Shown here: positions 34,787 through 43,534 of the stretch, one piece after another
Numbering within the stretch: the first letter of the stretch is position 1
Layout of the letters: each line of letters starts with the position of its first letter
NCBI GenBank assembly: GCA_963667815.1
Contig: OY764021.1
Source: Saccharicrinis sp963667815
GTDB lineage: Bacteria > Bacteroidota > Bacteroidia > Bacteroidales > Marinilabiliaceae
Direction: 5' to 3' (one strand)
DNA: 64,000 nucleotides
Program-made: the position numbers and the translations under genes
Notes under the pieces: generated by a model
Told to the model about the DNA's origin: nothing
Database searches by the model: none
Seen by the model: the letters and a program-made list of their open reading frames with translations, nothing else

Positions 34787-36139
34787 ATGAAAAAAATTAA
34801 GATTTCCCACAGCATGTTATTTATTTTAACAATGGTCTTTTCTCTTTTTATATACTCTTGTGATGATGATGATAGTAAATCAATGATCGAAGAAGAAGAA
34901 AAAAATACTATTGTTGATGTTGCAATTTCTGATCCCACCTTTTCAATTTTAGTTGAAGCACTAACAAAAACAAATTTAGTTGACGTTTTAGATGGTGAAA
35001 CCATGTACACTGTTTTTGCCCCAACAAATGAAGCATTTGGATTATTGTTGGATGATTTAGGAATGTCTTCATTGGATGATATTCCAACAGAAGATTTGAA
35101 GTCTGTCCTTTTATATCATGTTTTAGGAGGAAAAATGAATTCATCTGCACTAACCACTGGATATTACTCTTCCATGAGTGAAAAAGAGGATGGCTATTAT
35201 TATTCGATTTATTTTAACAAGGATAATTTAAAATTAAATGGGAGTGCAACGGTTGTTTCTGCAGATGTAATGGCAGATAATGGAGTAATTCATGTATTAG
35301 ATCACGTTATTACACCGCCTTCAGTTGTAGATCATGCAATCGCTAATCCTTCATTATCAAGTTTAACAGCAGCAGTAGTTAAAGCAGAATTGGCAAGTAC
35401 TTTAGATGATGAAAATGCAAATTTTACAGTTTTTGCACCTACAGATGATGCCTTTGCAACTTTCCTTTCAGAAATAAATATGACATTAGATGATCTAACT
35501 AAAGAAACACTTACGCCAATTTTATTATACCATGTATTAGATGGTTTTATACCAGCACAGCTTGTAGAGTCAGGATATGTTAATACTTTATCAATGGCTC
35601 ACGATTATTACGTTTCCTTAAAAATCGATGCAGATAATTCTGGTGTTAAGCTAAATTCAATGTCTAATGTAGTTTTAACAGATGTTGTTGCTACCAATGG
35701 TATCATACATGTAATAGATGAAGTGATAACTCCACCTACTGTAGTAGATATTGCTATTCAAAACAGTAATTTTTCAATATTAGTAGATGCAGTTCTCAAA
35801 GCAGAGCTAGCTGAAACATTATCCGGAGATGGACCATTTACAGTGTTTGCACCAACAAATACAGCTTTTGAGACCCTATTTTCAAATCTTGGAATATCAG
35901 GGATATCTGATTTAACCAAGGAGGAACTAACTCCTATATTATTGGCTCATGTTGTAAATGGAAATGTGCAGTCTGGGGTATTAACATCAGGAAGTGTGAA
36001 CACACTAAATGTGAATAAATCAATTGAAATAGATGTTTCTAATGGTGTTACAATAGATGATGCTATTAATGTAATTTTAGCTGATATTCAGGGAGGGAAT
36101 GGTGTTGTTCATGTTATAGATTATGTCATCGTTCCATAA
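34787..36139 (+). CDS. Fasciclin-domain lipoprotein with three FAS1 repeats
   Basis: The 450-residue protein has a lipoprotein signal (LFIYSC, lipidated C25) followed by DDDD, an acidic stretch of the kind that directs lipoproteins to the outer surface in Bacteroidota. Three FAS1 domains follow (~45-180, ~182-318, ~320-448). Each starts like VVDxAI and contains the H1 motif (YTVFAPTNEAF, FTVFAPTDDAF, FTVFAPTNTAF) and the H2-like (G)VIHVxDxVI. FAS1 domains mediate adhesion to proteins or polysaccharides. The third repeat is the most complete; the first has an unusual Tyr-rich SEKEDGYYYSIYF insert. Confidence 0.95.
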   Translation: MKKIKISHSMLFILTMVFSLFIYSCDDDDSKSMIEEEEKNTIVDVAISDPTFSILVEALTKTNLVDVLDGETMYTVFAPTNEAFGLLLDDLGMSSLDDIPTEDLKSVLLYHVLGGKMNSSALTTGYYSSMSEKEDGYYYSIYFNKDNLKLNGSATVVSADVMADNGVIHVLDHVITPPSVVDHAIANPSLSSLTAAVVKAELASTLDDENANFTVFAPTDDAFATFLSEINMTLDDLTKETLTPILLYHVLDGFIPAQLVESGYVNTLSMAHDYYVSLKIDADNSGVKLNSMSNVVLTDVVATNGIIHVIDEVITPPTVVDIAIQNSNFSILVDAVLKAELAETLSGDGPFTVFAPTNTAFETLFSNLGISGISDLTKEELTPILLAHVVNGNVQSGVLTSGSVNTLNVNKSIEIDVSNGVTIDDAINVILADIQGGNGVVHVIDYVIVP

Positions 36140-36162
36140 TAATTATTTATATAATTTTTATA

Positions 36163-36205
36163 TAGCAGACTTATGTATCTTTAAAATATACAAATAAGTC
36201 TGCTA
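36163..36205 (+). terminator. Hairpin terminator after the fasciclin gene
   Basis: A perfect 12-bp stem (TAGCAGACTTAT at 36163-36174 with ATAAGTCTGCTA at 36194-36205) contains an inner GTAT/ATAC pairing. The tail after it is only moderately T-rich, so confidence is limited. Confidence 0.6.
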
Positions 36206-36358
36206 ATTGTATATTTAAGGGATTTATCCTTTTTGAACAAACACGAACGTTAGTTGGTTATTGAGATATAGTTATTGATTATTTTTTCAATATAATATGT
36301 AATGTATCCTTATAATCGGGATTTAATAATAATTTTTAAGTATTAAGTAGTATTAAAA

Positions 36359-37237
36359 ATGGGAGTTTATTCAATAAAAGATTTAGAAAAGATTTCTGGT
36401 ATTAAAGCCCATACTATAAGGATTTGGGAGAGGCGGTATAATATCGTTGTTCCTAATAGAACAGAGACAAATATTAGGTTGTACTCAGATACTGATTTAA
36501 AACGACTATTAAATATTGCTATTCTAAATAAAAATGGTTTTAAAATATCGCACATCGCTAATTTAGGAGATGAGAATTTAAGAGCGCGTGTATTAGATTT
36601 GTGTTTAGATGTAAGAAAAGCAGATATACAAATAGAAAGTTTAATGATTTCCATGCTGGAATTGAATGAGAGTAAATTCAATAATGTGCTTACTCATTCA
36701 ATAATTAAAAGAGGATTTGAGTGTACAGTAGAAGAAATTCTATTTCCTTTTTTAGATAGGATTGGAATATTATGGCAAGCTGGTTCAATAACACCGGCTC
36801 AGGAACATTTTATAAGCAATTTGATACGACAAAAGCTTATTGTAGCTATTGATAATGAAATGGAAAATGCCAAGGTTGATAAGTTAATTGTATTTTTTCT
36901 TGTTGAAGGAGAAGTTCATGAATTGGGATTATTGTTTTATAGCCTGATTGCTCGTAAAGAGGGATTTCATGTTTTATATTTAGGTGGCTCAGTACCTTTG
37001 GATGATCTCATGAAAGTCAATGATATTCGTAAGGCGGATGCTTTTTTTAGTTCGTTTATTTCACCTCCTGAGAATAACGATTTAGAATCAATATTATTAA
37101 ATCATAAAGATAAATTTCCTAAGACTCCTTTCTTTGTTAATGGGCTGCAAATAAAAGAATATAATAAAGAATTACCACAAAATTTTACGGATGTTTCTTC
37201 TGTAGAGCAGTTTAAAAAACTGCTGAAAGAAATATAA
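36359..37237 (+). CDS. MerR-family regulator with B12-binding domain (CarH/LitR-like)
   Basis: The 292 residues have an N-terminal MerR winged helix (YSIKDLEKISGIKAHTIRIWERRY), a four-helix B12-binding cap (~85-165) and a Rossmann-like B12-binding domain. The cap carries W139 and E149-H150 in the W-x9-EH arrangement, and the Rossmann domain carries the ExHxxG motif as E185-V-H187-ELG190. These are the residues that make CarH an adenosylcobalamin-dependent photoreceptor: H187 would bind cobalt from below and H150 after illumination. In the dark CarH represses target promoters. No carotenoid or photolyase gene is adjacent, so its targets are unknown. Confidence 0.92.
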   Translation: MGVYSIKDLEKISGIKAHTIRIWERRYNIVVPNRTETNIRLYSDTDLKRLLNIAILNKNGFKISHIANLGDENLRARVLDLCLDVRKADIQIESLMISMLELNESKFNNVLTHSIIKRGFECTVEEILFPFLDRIGILWQAGSITPAQEHFISNLIRQKLIVAIDNEMENAKVDKLIVFFLVEGEVHELGLLFYSLIARKEGFHVLYLGGSVPLDDLMKVNDIRKADAFFSSFISPPENNDLESILLNHKDKFPKTPFFVNGLQIKEYNKELPQNFTDVSSVEQFKKLLKEI

Positions 37238-37339
37238 AATTGATTTGCAAAATTAGTGTCGTATTCATGATTATCCTGAATTATTACCTTATATTGCACA
37301 CAATTATTTCTTACGAATTTATTACTAACTAAAATAAAT

Positions 37340-37810
37340 ATGAAGGACATTTTGATTGGTAAAGGGTATGGTGATATTCGATTTGGTATGACCCGCTCTG
37401 AAGTAAAAAAAGTTTTAGGTGAACCAACAGAAGTTGACCAATATGCTTCTAGCGAAGAATCTGATGATAATACAGAAGCTTTTCACTATGATGAAATTGA
37501 GTTGTCTGTTTCTTTTGATGAAGTTGATGACTGGAAATTAGGCTCTATTGCTGTTAGTGATCCGGAAGCTATTTTAGAAGGAATGAAACTAATTGGTATT
37601 TCAGAAGAGGAACTATTAGAAAAAGTTGAAAAACTGGAATTAGGAGAATATGAAAGAGAAGATGTTTCATCTCCTGAAAGTCCGGATAATGAAGTTATTT
37701 CATTTTTCGAATCAAGTGTTAACTTCTGGTTTGAGAACGGAGAAGTGACAGAAATTCAGTTTGGCCCATTTTGGGATGACGAAAATGAAGAGTATATATG
37801 GCCTAACTAA
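37340..37810 (+). CDS. Acidic conserved protein of unknown function
   Basis: The 156-residue, strongly acidic protein has no signal peptide or membrane segment. Its start (KGYGDIRFGMTRSEVKKVLGEPTEVD) resembles the short 'IRLGMTRxEVxxxLGEP' element found in BamE-like and several SMI1-like or immunity-like proteins, but no family can be assigned firmly. Two similar halves are possible, each with an acidic strand-rich part (ELSVSFDEVDDWKLGSIAV; SVNFWFENGEVTEIQFG). It lies 102 bp downstream of the CarH-like gene and ends in a strong bidirectional terminator, so the two may share a transcript. Confidence 0.75.
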   Translation: MKDILIGKGYGDIRFGMTRSEVKKVLGEPTEVDQYASSEESDDNTEAFHYDEIELSVSFDEVDDWKLGSIAVSDPEAILEGMKLIGISEEELLEKVEKLELGEYEREDVSSPESPDNEVISFFESSVNFWFENGEVTEIQFGPFWDDENEEYIWPN

Positions 37811-37837
37811 AAAGAGGTTGTTTAAAAATAAAAAATA

Positions 37838-37869
37838 AACCCCAATCAATACACTAGTTGATTGGGGTT
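37838..37869. terminator. Bidirectional terminator between the acidic protein and YhcH genes
   Basis: A perfect 12-bp stem (AACCCCAATCAA at 37838-37849 with TTGATTGGGGTT at 37858-37869) has an A-rich left side and a TTTTTT tail on the right. Confidence 0.9.
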
Positions 37870-37874
37870 GTTTT

Positions 37875-38324
37875 TTATATTAAGATTTTTATAACCACTT
37901 TTTTTACTGGTTTTGATTCTTCAATTTTAATTCCAGGAGCATGGATGTCGTTAGGAAAAAAGATGGCAAACATTCCTTCTTCAACTTTTACCTTACTAAC
38001 TTCGGCATTGTAAAAGGCAACATCTTTTTCAGGATTGTATGCCTGAGAAATCTCCTGATCAACAAGTGGAGCATAACCCATATATTCAGCGCCTTTGTCT
38101 ACATATTGTATATCAATATATCTTTCGTGAGTTTCAGGTCTTGCATTCTCTGGCTCTTTTGTATCATACTCCTGCACCATTGCATAAATATTATCGCCAT
38201 CAATATTGTATCTTCCTGGCTCTATTTCACTAAAGTCAACTTCTTCTAAAAATTCAAGTCCTTTATTAATTCTTTCACTAAGGTTGCGATAATGTTTTAC
38301 ATTATCTAAACTATCTATAATCAT
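37875..38324 (-). CDS. YhcH/YjgK/YiaL-family cupin protein
   Basis: The 149 residues match the YhcH/YjgK/YiaL (DUF386) family: ETHERYIDIQYVDKGAEYMGYAP and the C-terminal MFAIFFPNDIHAPGI carry the metal-binding histidine and glutamate pattern of this beta-barrel. Relatives are linked to sialic acid or 2,3-diketogulonate catabolism, or to biofilm formation. No sugar-catabolic gene is adjacent, so its substrate is open. It converges on the acidic protein gene. Confidence 0.92.
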   Translation of the reverse strand: MIIDSLDNVKHYRNLSERINKGLEFLEEVDFSEIEPGRYNIDGDNIYAMVQEYDTKEPENARPETHERYIDIQYVDKGAEYMGYAPLVDQEISQAYNPEKDVAFYNAEVSKVKVEEGMFAIFFPNDIHAPGIKIEESKPVKKVVIKILI

Positions 38325-38449
38325 ATCTTAATTCTTAAAAATTGATGGAGTAAATATACATCTTTTACTTTTTAAATTTGATTATGCGCTTACCATTTAA
38401 AATTTAAGAATATATTATCTTCGAATATTATTTAAGTAAAGGTTTATTT

Positions 38450-38875
38450 ATGATACGAAAGGATTATATATTAAGAATGATTGAAGAGATAGCCAAAGTG
38501 ATTGCTGCTATTTTAGGATTGTTAAAGAAAGGGGATATTGAGCAGGCTCAAAAGTTATATGCAGGCGCTTTAAACAGAGCCTTTAATTTAGATGAAGATA
38601 GAGTGTTAGATATGGACGTAGAGCAACTTCGTGCCATCTTTGAAAATCAATTTGGAGAGAGCTACGAAGGTCTTGAAATTATTGCCGGTTTATTGGTTAA
38701 AGGTGGTGATATTCACCTTGAAAATAATGATGAAAACAAGGCTGAGTTATGCTATTTGAAATCATTATCCCTTTATAATTTAGTTGAAATGGAGTCGGGA
38801 ACTTATTCATTAAACCGTCAGGCAGAAATGAGAAAAGTTACTCAGTTAATTGATGCTTTAAAAGACCGTGTTTAG
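38450..38875 (+). CDS. DUF6483-like helical protein
   Basis: The 141-residue protein is almost all helical and begins RKDYILRMIEEIAKVIAAIL, like the DYIxRMIEx start of DUF6483 proteins. A TPR-like hairpin follows (GGDIHLENNDENKAELCYLKSL, then YNLVEMES). Function is unknown. An imperfect -7 box (TATCTTCG, 38416-38423) lies 27 nt upstream. Its stop is 23 bp from that of the convergent FUSC gene. Confidence 0.75.
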   Translation: MIRKDYILRMIEEIAKVIAAILGLLKKGDIEQAQKLYAGALNRAFNLDEDRVLDMDVEQLRAIFENQFGESYEGLEIIAGLLVKGGDIHLENNDENKAELCYLKSLSLYNLVEMESGTYSLNRQAEMRKVTQLIDALKDRV

Positions 38876-38898
38876 GACACAGATTCTCTTCTGTGATC

Positions 38899-41046
38899 TT
38901 ATTTAACTACATCCTCCGATTCACGAAGTAACTTATTACTTACTCCGGCAATATTATATAATAATCTAAGCTGTTGTTTTTGCTTGGAATCTTTTAAATG
39001 ATCAATCTGATCTCTTAATTTAATTAATAAAGGTTTCAACAAAGGAACTTTAACTTCAGTATCCTTTGGTTGTATGTTACTAATTCGACTTGCAGCTTCT
39101 TTAAGTGTCAGGTTTATTGTATTGATAATACTTTCTGTATCCAAAGGTAAGGCCTTTAGTTCATCTCTTTGAGCTCCAAATGCAGATATATAAGATAATA
39201 AAACATGATTCAGATATGTTATTGTAAATGCATTATCCAGTGCATGTTTTCTTTTCTTAGGTTCAACACGCATACTTTGCCACGAAAGTGTTAATGCATT
39301 ATCTGACTTATGAGCCAAACGCCTTGCTAAACGGTAATTGTAGTCATCTTCTTTAGGGTATTTATATTCGTCCCAAATTTCAGATAAATAAAATGCATTA
39401 TTCTTTAATGCAGAAGATAAAAGGTTGGGTAGTTGTTTGTGCTGCCAATTGGGCCATAAAAAACGTATGGATAAAAATGCCAGAGCAGCACCAATAATGG
39501 TATCGATCAATCTGGGTAACATCACTTCTACGCCCATATTTCTTGTCATATTATTACCAGCTAAAACATATATAGTTATAAAAACTACAGCATAAGAGTA
39601 GTTTGAACTTCTAAAGTAAAAGAAGAAGTAGATACTTAGGAGTATTAATAATATTTGTCCTGCAAAAGTAGGCATAAAACTTACGAGTAATATTCCTAAA
39701 ACTACGCCACTTAGTGTACCTAATATTCTTTCAAGTAATCGTTTTTTTGTTTCACTATAGGTGGGTTGACAAACAAATAGGGAAGTGAGGATAATCCATT
39801 CTCCTTTTTCCATATTATTGGTAATTACAATGATGTATCCAACTAAAAAGCACATACTTAATCTAATTGCATATCTAAATCTTGGATGTTTTATCGTAAG
39901 CTGATCTTTAATTCTTTTCCAAAAACTTCTTTCATCTTGCCCTAAACGAGGGATTGATGTACTTATTTCAGGATTATACAGGTTTTTTAAAGATGTATGA
40001 GAACGTGTTAAATTATGAAGTAATAATTCAAGCAACTCTCTGTCGTAATCGGGTAGCTTATCAATTTCAAATTCCAGCGCCGATATAATCCAGGCTATAG
40101 AAACCGGATGGTTATATTTTTGACCGGTTAGCATGCTTTCTGCCAGTGTTTTGCAAGCATGTGATAGTTGATGTAATAACTCAGCAAAACCTTCCAGAAT
40201 TTCTTTATACTCAGTTTTGTCTTTTAACTTTTCATAGCGTTCATGACTAGAAGCAGCTCTTTCATGTAAACTTTGCAAAAGCATAAATCGTTGCAGAAAA
40301 GGAGCCAATTCCTTTTGGTCTTTTACTTCTTCTCCGTAGTTGTTAATTACCTCTTTACATTTTTCTAGAGAAGTAACCACGTTTACGTTAAGTATGGCTA
40401 ATTTACTGCTAATGTTTGATTCTTTATTTTCACTGATTGGAAAAAACTTTGCTTTTTCTTCAAGATAAGCAGAGAGTGCGTTGAAACCTCTTGATAATTG
40501 TTCTTCTACAAGTCTACCTGGCTTTTTATATAATAAAAACAATGAAAGTGCTCCATAAAATAAGGCACCCGAACATAAAAGAAGAGGTTGTAAATACCAT
40601 TCCATATTTTTATCAAGACCCAACATGGCATAAATACCAATTAGTATTGCTCCGTATGAAATACCTCTGTATCGTTCACTAACACCACCAATTAAAACAA
40701 ACAGGATAGTAGATGAAATAAAGCCAACACCAAAAATAATAGGGTAGGGTTTTAAAACTGCTACCGAAGTTGTTGTAATAGCAAAACTTATTATAGTTAT
40801 AATTAATGCCTTTAATCGACCTCTAGGGTGGTCATCAGTTTCAGCTAATGCTGCAGCAACAGTTCCCAGTGATAAGGTAGTTCCCCAAAATGGATTGATA
40901 AAAATTGAGAATGGGATAACCTGTACAATAGAAGCAATAACAACTTTTAATGCAGTTAGTCTGCTGGGTTTTCGCCAAAATTCTTTTCTTAAAGATTGAT
41001 ACCAACTTTTTTGAGTAAGGTTATATGTAAACGAGTGCTTTGTCAT
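38899..41046 (-). CDS. FUSC/YccS-family inner-membrane transporter
   Basis: The 715-residue protein shows two sets of about five or six transmembrane helices (~25-170 and ~395-530), each followed by a long soluble helical domain (~175-375 and ~540-710). This is the FUSC/YccS/YhfK (aromatic-acid exporter) layout. The second membrane block has RFAIRLSMC-like and GTLSGVVLGILLV segments typical of FUSC. These proteins are thought to export aromatic acids or similar toxic metabolites; substrate is unknown here. No adaptor or outer-membrane partner is adjacent. Confidence 0.88.
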   Translation of the reverse strand: MTKHSFTYNLTQKSWYQSLRKEFWRKPSRLTALKVVIASIVQVIPFSIFINPFWGTTLSLGTVAAALAETDDHPRGRLKALIITIISFAITTTSVAVLKPYPIIFGVGFISSTILFVLIGGVSERYRGISYGAILIGIYAMLGLDKNMEWYLQPLLLCSGALFYGALSLFLLYKKPGRLVEEQLSRGFNALSAYLEEKAKFFPISENKESNISSKLAILNVNVVTSLEKCKEVINNYGEEVKDQKELAPFLQRFMLLQSLHERAASSHERYEKLKDKTEYKEILEGFAELLHQLSHACKTLAESMLTGQKYNHPVSIAWIISALEFEIDKLPDYDRELLELLLHNLTRSHTSLKNLYNPEISTSIPRLGQDERSFWKRIKDQLTIKHPRFRYAIRLSMCFLVGYIIVITNNMEKGEWIILTSLFVCQPTYSETKKRLLERILGTLSGVVLGILLVSFMPTFAGQILLILLSIYFFFYFRSSNYSYAVVFITIYVLAGNNMTRNMGVEVMLPRLIDTIIGAALAFLSIRFLWPNWQHKQLPNLLSSALKNNAFYLSEIWDEYKYPKEDDYNYRLARRLAHKSDNALTLSWQSMRVEPKKRKHALDNAFTITYLNHVLLSYISAFGAQRDELKALPLDTESIINTINLTLKEAASRISNIQPKDTEVKVPLLKPLLIKLRDQIDHLKDSKQKQQLRLLYNIAGVSNKLLRESEDVVK

Positions 41047-41282
41047 TGCATTAAATGCTTTGATTAATTTTTGGTTTAATCTACGAGGGGAATTATTCGG
41101 ACTGTAATGTTATGAAAATTTTCAATCGATAAGTGTATTGATTGTTTGAATTTTGTGAATCTATGTTAAAAATACAGGGAGTTTTTGTTGTTTAGTAAAA
41201 TATATACATATTTGCATATGTAAGATAATGGAGTGCTTACTCAATGATTTGTATATAGAGAAAAGAATAGAGGGAACTAAAT

Positions 41283-41927
41283 ATGGAGCAAAATATATTT
41301 GTGGAAGACCAGATTAAGGATGCATTTAAAACAAATAAAAAAGAGGAAGAAAAAGATAAGGGATTGTATTATACTAAAAAAGAACCCAAAAAATCTTTGA
41401 CTAATTTTCAAAGGAATCAATATAGGGCATTGTTTAATTCTATGGCATTAACTGATAGAAAATCAATGATTTTAGTGAGGATAAATACAACCTTACTCTC
41501 TGTTTTAATTGTTTTTAATCAGTATGTTGTGGATCATGTGCCAATGGGAGCATATATTATTGTTACAGCATTGGTTGGAGTTGGAATTTCTTTAATATTA
41601 AGTATGTTATCCTCAAAAACACCAGGCTTTTTGATCAAAAGAACATTGAATAATCAAATATTACCCAAATATCCGGATCTAAAAGATAATATGTTGATCA
41701 CATTTTCAAATCCATCCTTACAGGATTACGAAGAGGCAATGGATGAAATAGTAAATAGTCAGGAGTTACAGATTGGAAATCAAACGCGATCCAGTTATTT
41801 ATTTAATAGAATATTAATGCGTCAATATAAAATGTTGGATTTATCGTATAATGCATTTATTGCGACTATAGCCATGGTAATATTAATTTTTATTGCAGGT
41901 TTTGTGGGGACTAATATTTTAACTTAA
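41283..41927 (+). CDS. DUF5706-like (Pycsar effector-type) membrane protein
   Basis: The 214-residue protein has a charged N-terminus, then FNSMALTDRKSMILVRINTTLLSVLI, which resembles the DxKAxxML-xxN helix of DUF5706. A second hydrophobic segment follows (~89-108), then a soluble part with FSNPSLQDYEEAMDEIVNS and YLFNRILMRQYKMLDLSYN, and a last membrane helix (~191-212). The order and spacing match Pycsar transmembrane effectors (PycTM), which damage the membrane after binding cCMP or cUMP. No pyrimidine cyclase (PycC) gene is adjacent, and many Bacteroidota carry DUF5706 proteins outside defence loci. A defence role is therefore only a hypothesis. Confidence 0.75.
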   Translation: MEQNIFVEDQIKDAFKTNKKEEEKDKGLYYTKKEPKKSLTNFQRNQYRALFNSMALTDRKSMILVRINTTLLSVLIVFNQYVVDHVPMGAYIIVTALVGVGISLILSMLSSKTPGFLIKRTLNNQILPKYPDLKDNMLITFSNPSLQDYEEAMDEIVNSQELQIGNQTRSSYLFNRILMRQYKMLDLSYNAFIATIAMVILIFIAGFVGTNILT

Positions 41928-41932
41928 AACAT

Positions 41933-43213
41933 TTAGTTTTTGGGGTATTTGTGTTGGGAGTATAGCATTAGTATAATTGCTGATGTTAAGAAAATAACGC
42001 CTACTCCATAAGTAATACTAAAGCCAAACAATTCGTATAGTTTAATACCAATGATAGGAGCAAATAAAGCTCTGGCTCCTGTTAAAAACAAGTGAACAGA
42101 CTGGTAGTCGGCTGCTTCATGAGGTTCGCAAAAATAGCTGCTACCAATTCCCCATAACAGAGGCATACTCCCCATAAAAAAACCATTGAATATTACAGCT
42201 ATTAATAACATGTGATATAACTTTATACCAAATATTTCTGAATACACAGGAATGTGTTCAGAGAGTGCTGTAAATACAATAAAAAGCATCAGCGAACCAA
42301 AAGTTATGATACCAAACCTTCTGGGATCTCTTTTACCAATCAGTCTTCCAAATATTGGTAATACAGCAATAGCTACAAGGTTAAAAGCATTATTGTAAAA
42401 AGATACAGAAGAGTAGTTTAAGTCTAATGCGTCTTTATAAAAAATAGTAATTACAGCGTGGGTACTCATCCAGGCGAAACCATATAGCATAAAACCTAAT
42501 TCAAGGTGTTTAAATGGCTTATTATTTTTTAAAATATTGAAAATTCTTTTAAATGAATCACCCAGAGCTTTACCTATTGGTTTTACTACAGGATCAAGTT
42601 TTTGTTTAAACTCAATTTTTGTGAGTTGAAAGATGGAAACGACTCCTAAAATACCTACCATAGGATAGAATATTCGATACGAATTAGGATCTATATCAAG
42701 TAAAATACCAACTGTTAATGTACTTACCATGGTAAGTATTTTGTTTACTGTAGTTGCATAACCAAATAACTTTCCAAAGTTATCATGTTGGTAATTTCCT
42801 TTTAGGTATTGATTAATTGACGGAACAACAGCAATTTGTGAGGTGTAAAAAAGCAAAAATACACCTAAGAATAAAAAATGGAATTTAGGAGATAGGCCTG
42901 CAGTTTCATTTACTGCGGGGAAAATGGAAAATATTACCAAAGGCAATCGAGTTATTATACCAACAGTCCTTAGCAACTTTTTTCTATTGGGGTATCTGCG
43001 CATGATTTCATTTGCAAGCATGGCAAATAGAAATACAACCATGCTAAACTGAAATAAAAAGGACAATTGAACATTAGAGCCTTGTAAAGACTTAATAAAA
43101 ATAAATTCATTAAGAATTAATGCTCCTCTGGCAATTCCATCAATACTACTGTAAAATAGGTGCAGTTTAAAAGCTTTTTGCTCGCTGCTATCAAGTTGTT
43201 GAAGTATTTTCAT
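41933..43213 (-). CDS. Major facilitator superfamily transporter
   Basis: The 426-residue protein has about twelve hydrophobic segments with a central cytoplasmic loop (~200-225; LDPVVKPIGKALGDSFKRIF). Weak MFS signatures appear after TM2 (NEIMRRYPNRKKLLRTVG) and in the second half (FGRLIGKRDPRRFG). Substrate cannot be predicted. A TAATTTTG box on the minus strand (43231-43238) lies ~18 nt upstream of its ATG, giving a short leader. It converges on the DUF5706-like gene with a 5-bp gap. Confidence 0.87.
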   Translation of the reverse strand: MKILQQLDSSEQKAFKLHLFYSSIDGIARGALILNEFIFIKSLQGSNVQLSFLFQFSMVVFLFAMLANEIMRRYPNRKKLLRTVGIITRLPLVIFSIFPAVNETAGLSPKFHFLFLGVFLLFYTSQIAVVPSINQYLKGNYQHDNFGKLFGYATTVNKILTMVSTLTVGILLDIDPNSYRIFYPMVGILGVVSIFQLTKIEFKQKLDPVVKPIGKALGDSFKRIFNILKNNKPFKHLELGFMLYGFAWMSTHAVITIFYKDALDLNYSSVSFYNNAFNLVAIAVLPIFGRLIGKRDPRRFGIITFGSLMLFIVFTALSEHIPVYSEIFGIKLYHMLLIAVIFNGFFMGSMPLLWGIGSSYFCEPHEAADYQSVHLFLTGARALFAPIIGIKLYELFGFSITYGVGVIFLTSAIILMLYSQHKYPKN

Positions 43214-43534
43214 ATTTTAAAATGAGGATGCAAAATTACTACAAACATCAATATGCTTTATAGTCAACCTCTTTAATTATCGTTAAAATGTTACTTTTGA
43301 AATATTACTCTATTCATATTATATAATCAACATCAATAGAATAATTGTAATGTCTATTGGCTTAAATGGATTGATACAGTATTGCGTCAATTGGAGCGTT
43401 TAAAGTAAAAGTCATTATATTTTAATTTGTATTTATTGGGTTTTTAATACATTGTGTATTTTTTTAGTAGATATTAAAAACTAAAATGTTAAAAGATAAA
43501 ATATTAAACTATTTTGAGAGGTTTAGGTTCACAT
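43214..43534. other. Gene-free divergent intergenic region
   Basis: This 321-bp AT-rich stretch separates the MFS and rhomboid genes. Apart from the -7-like TAATTTTG (minus strand, 43231-43238) for the MFS gene, I see no repeat, RNA or conserved small reading frame in it. Confidence 0.5.

Noticed and set aside
43514..43534. TTG start for the rhomboid protease
   Set aside because: The ATG seven codons later gives a normal N-terminus; nothing supports the TTG.
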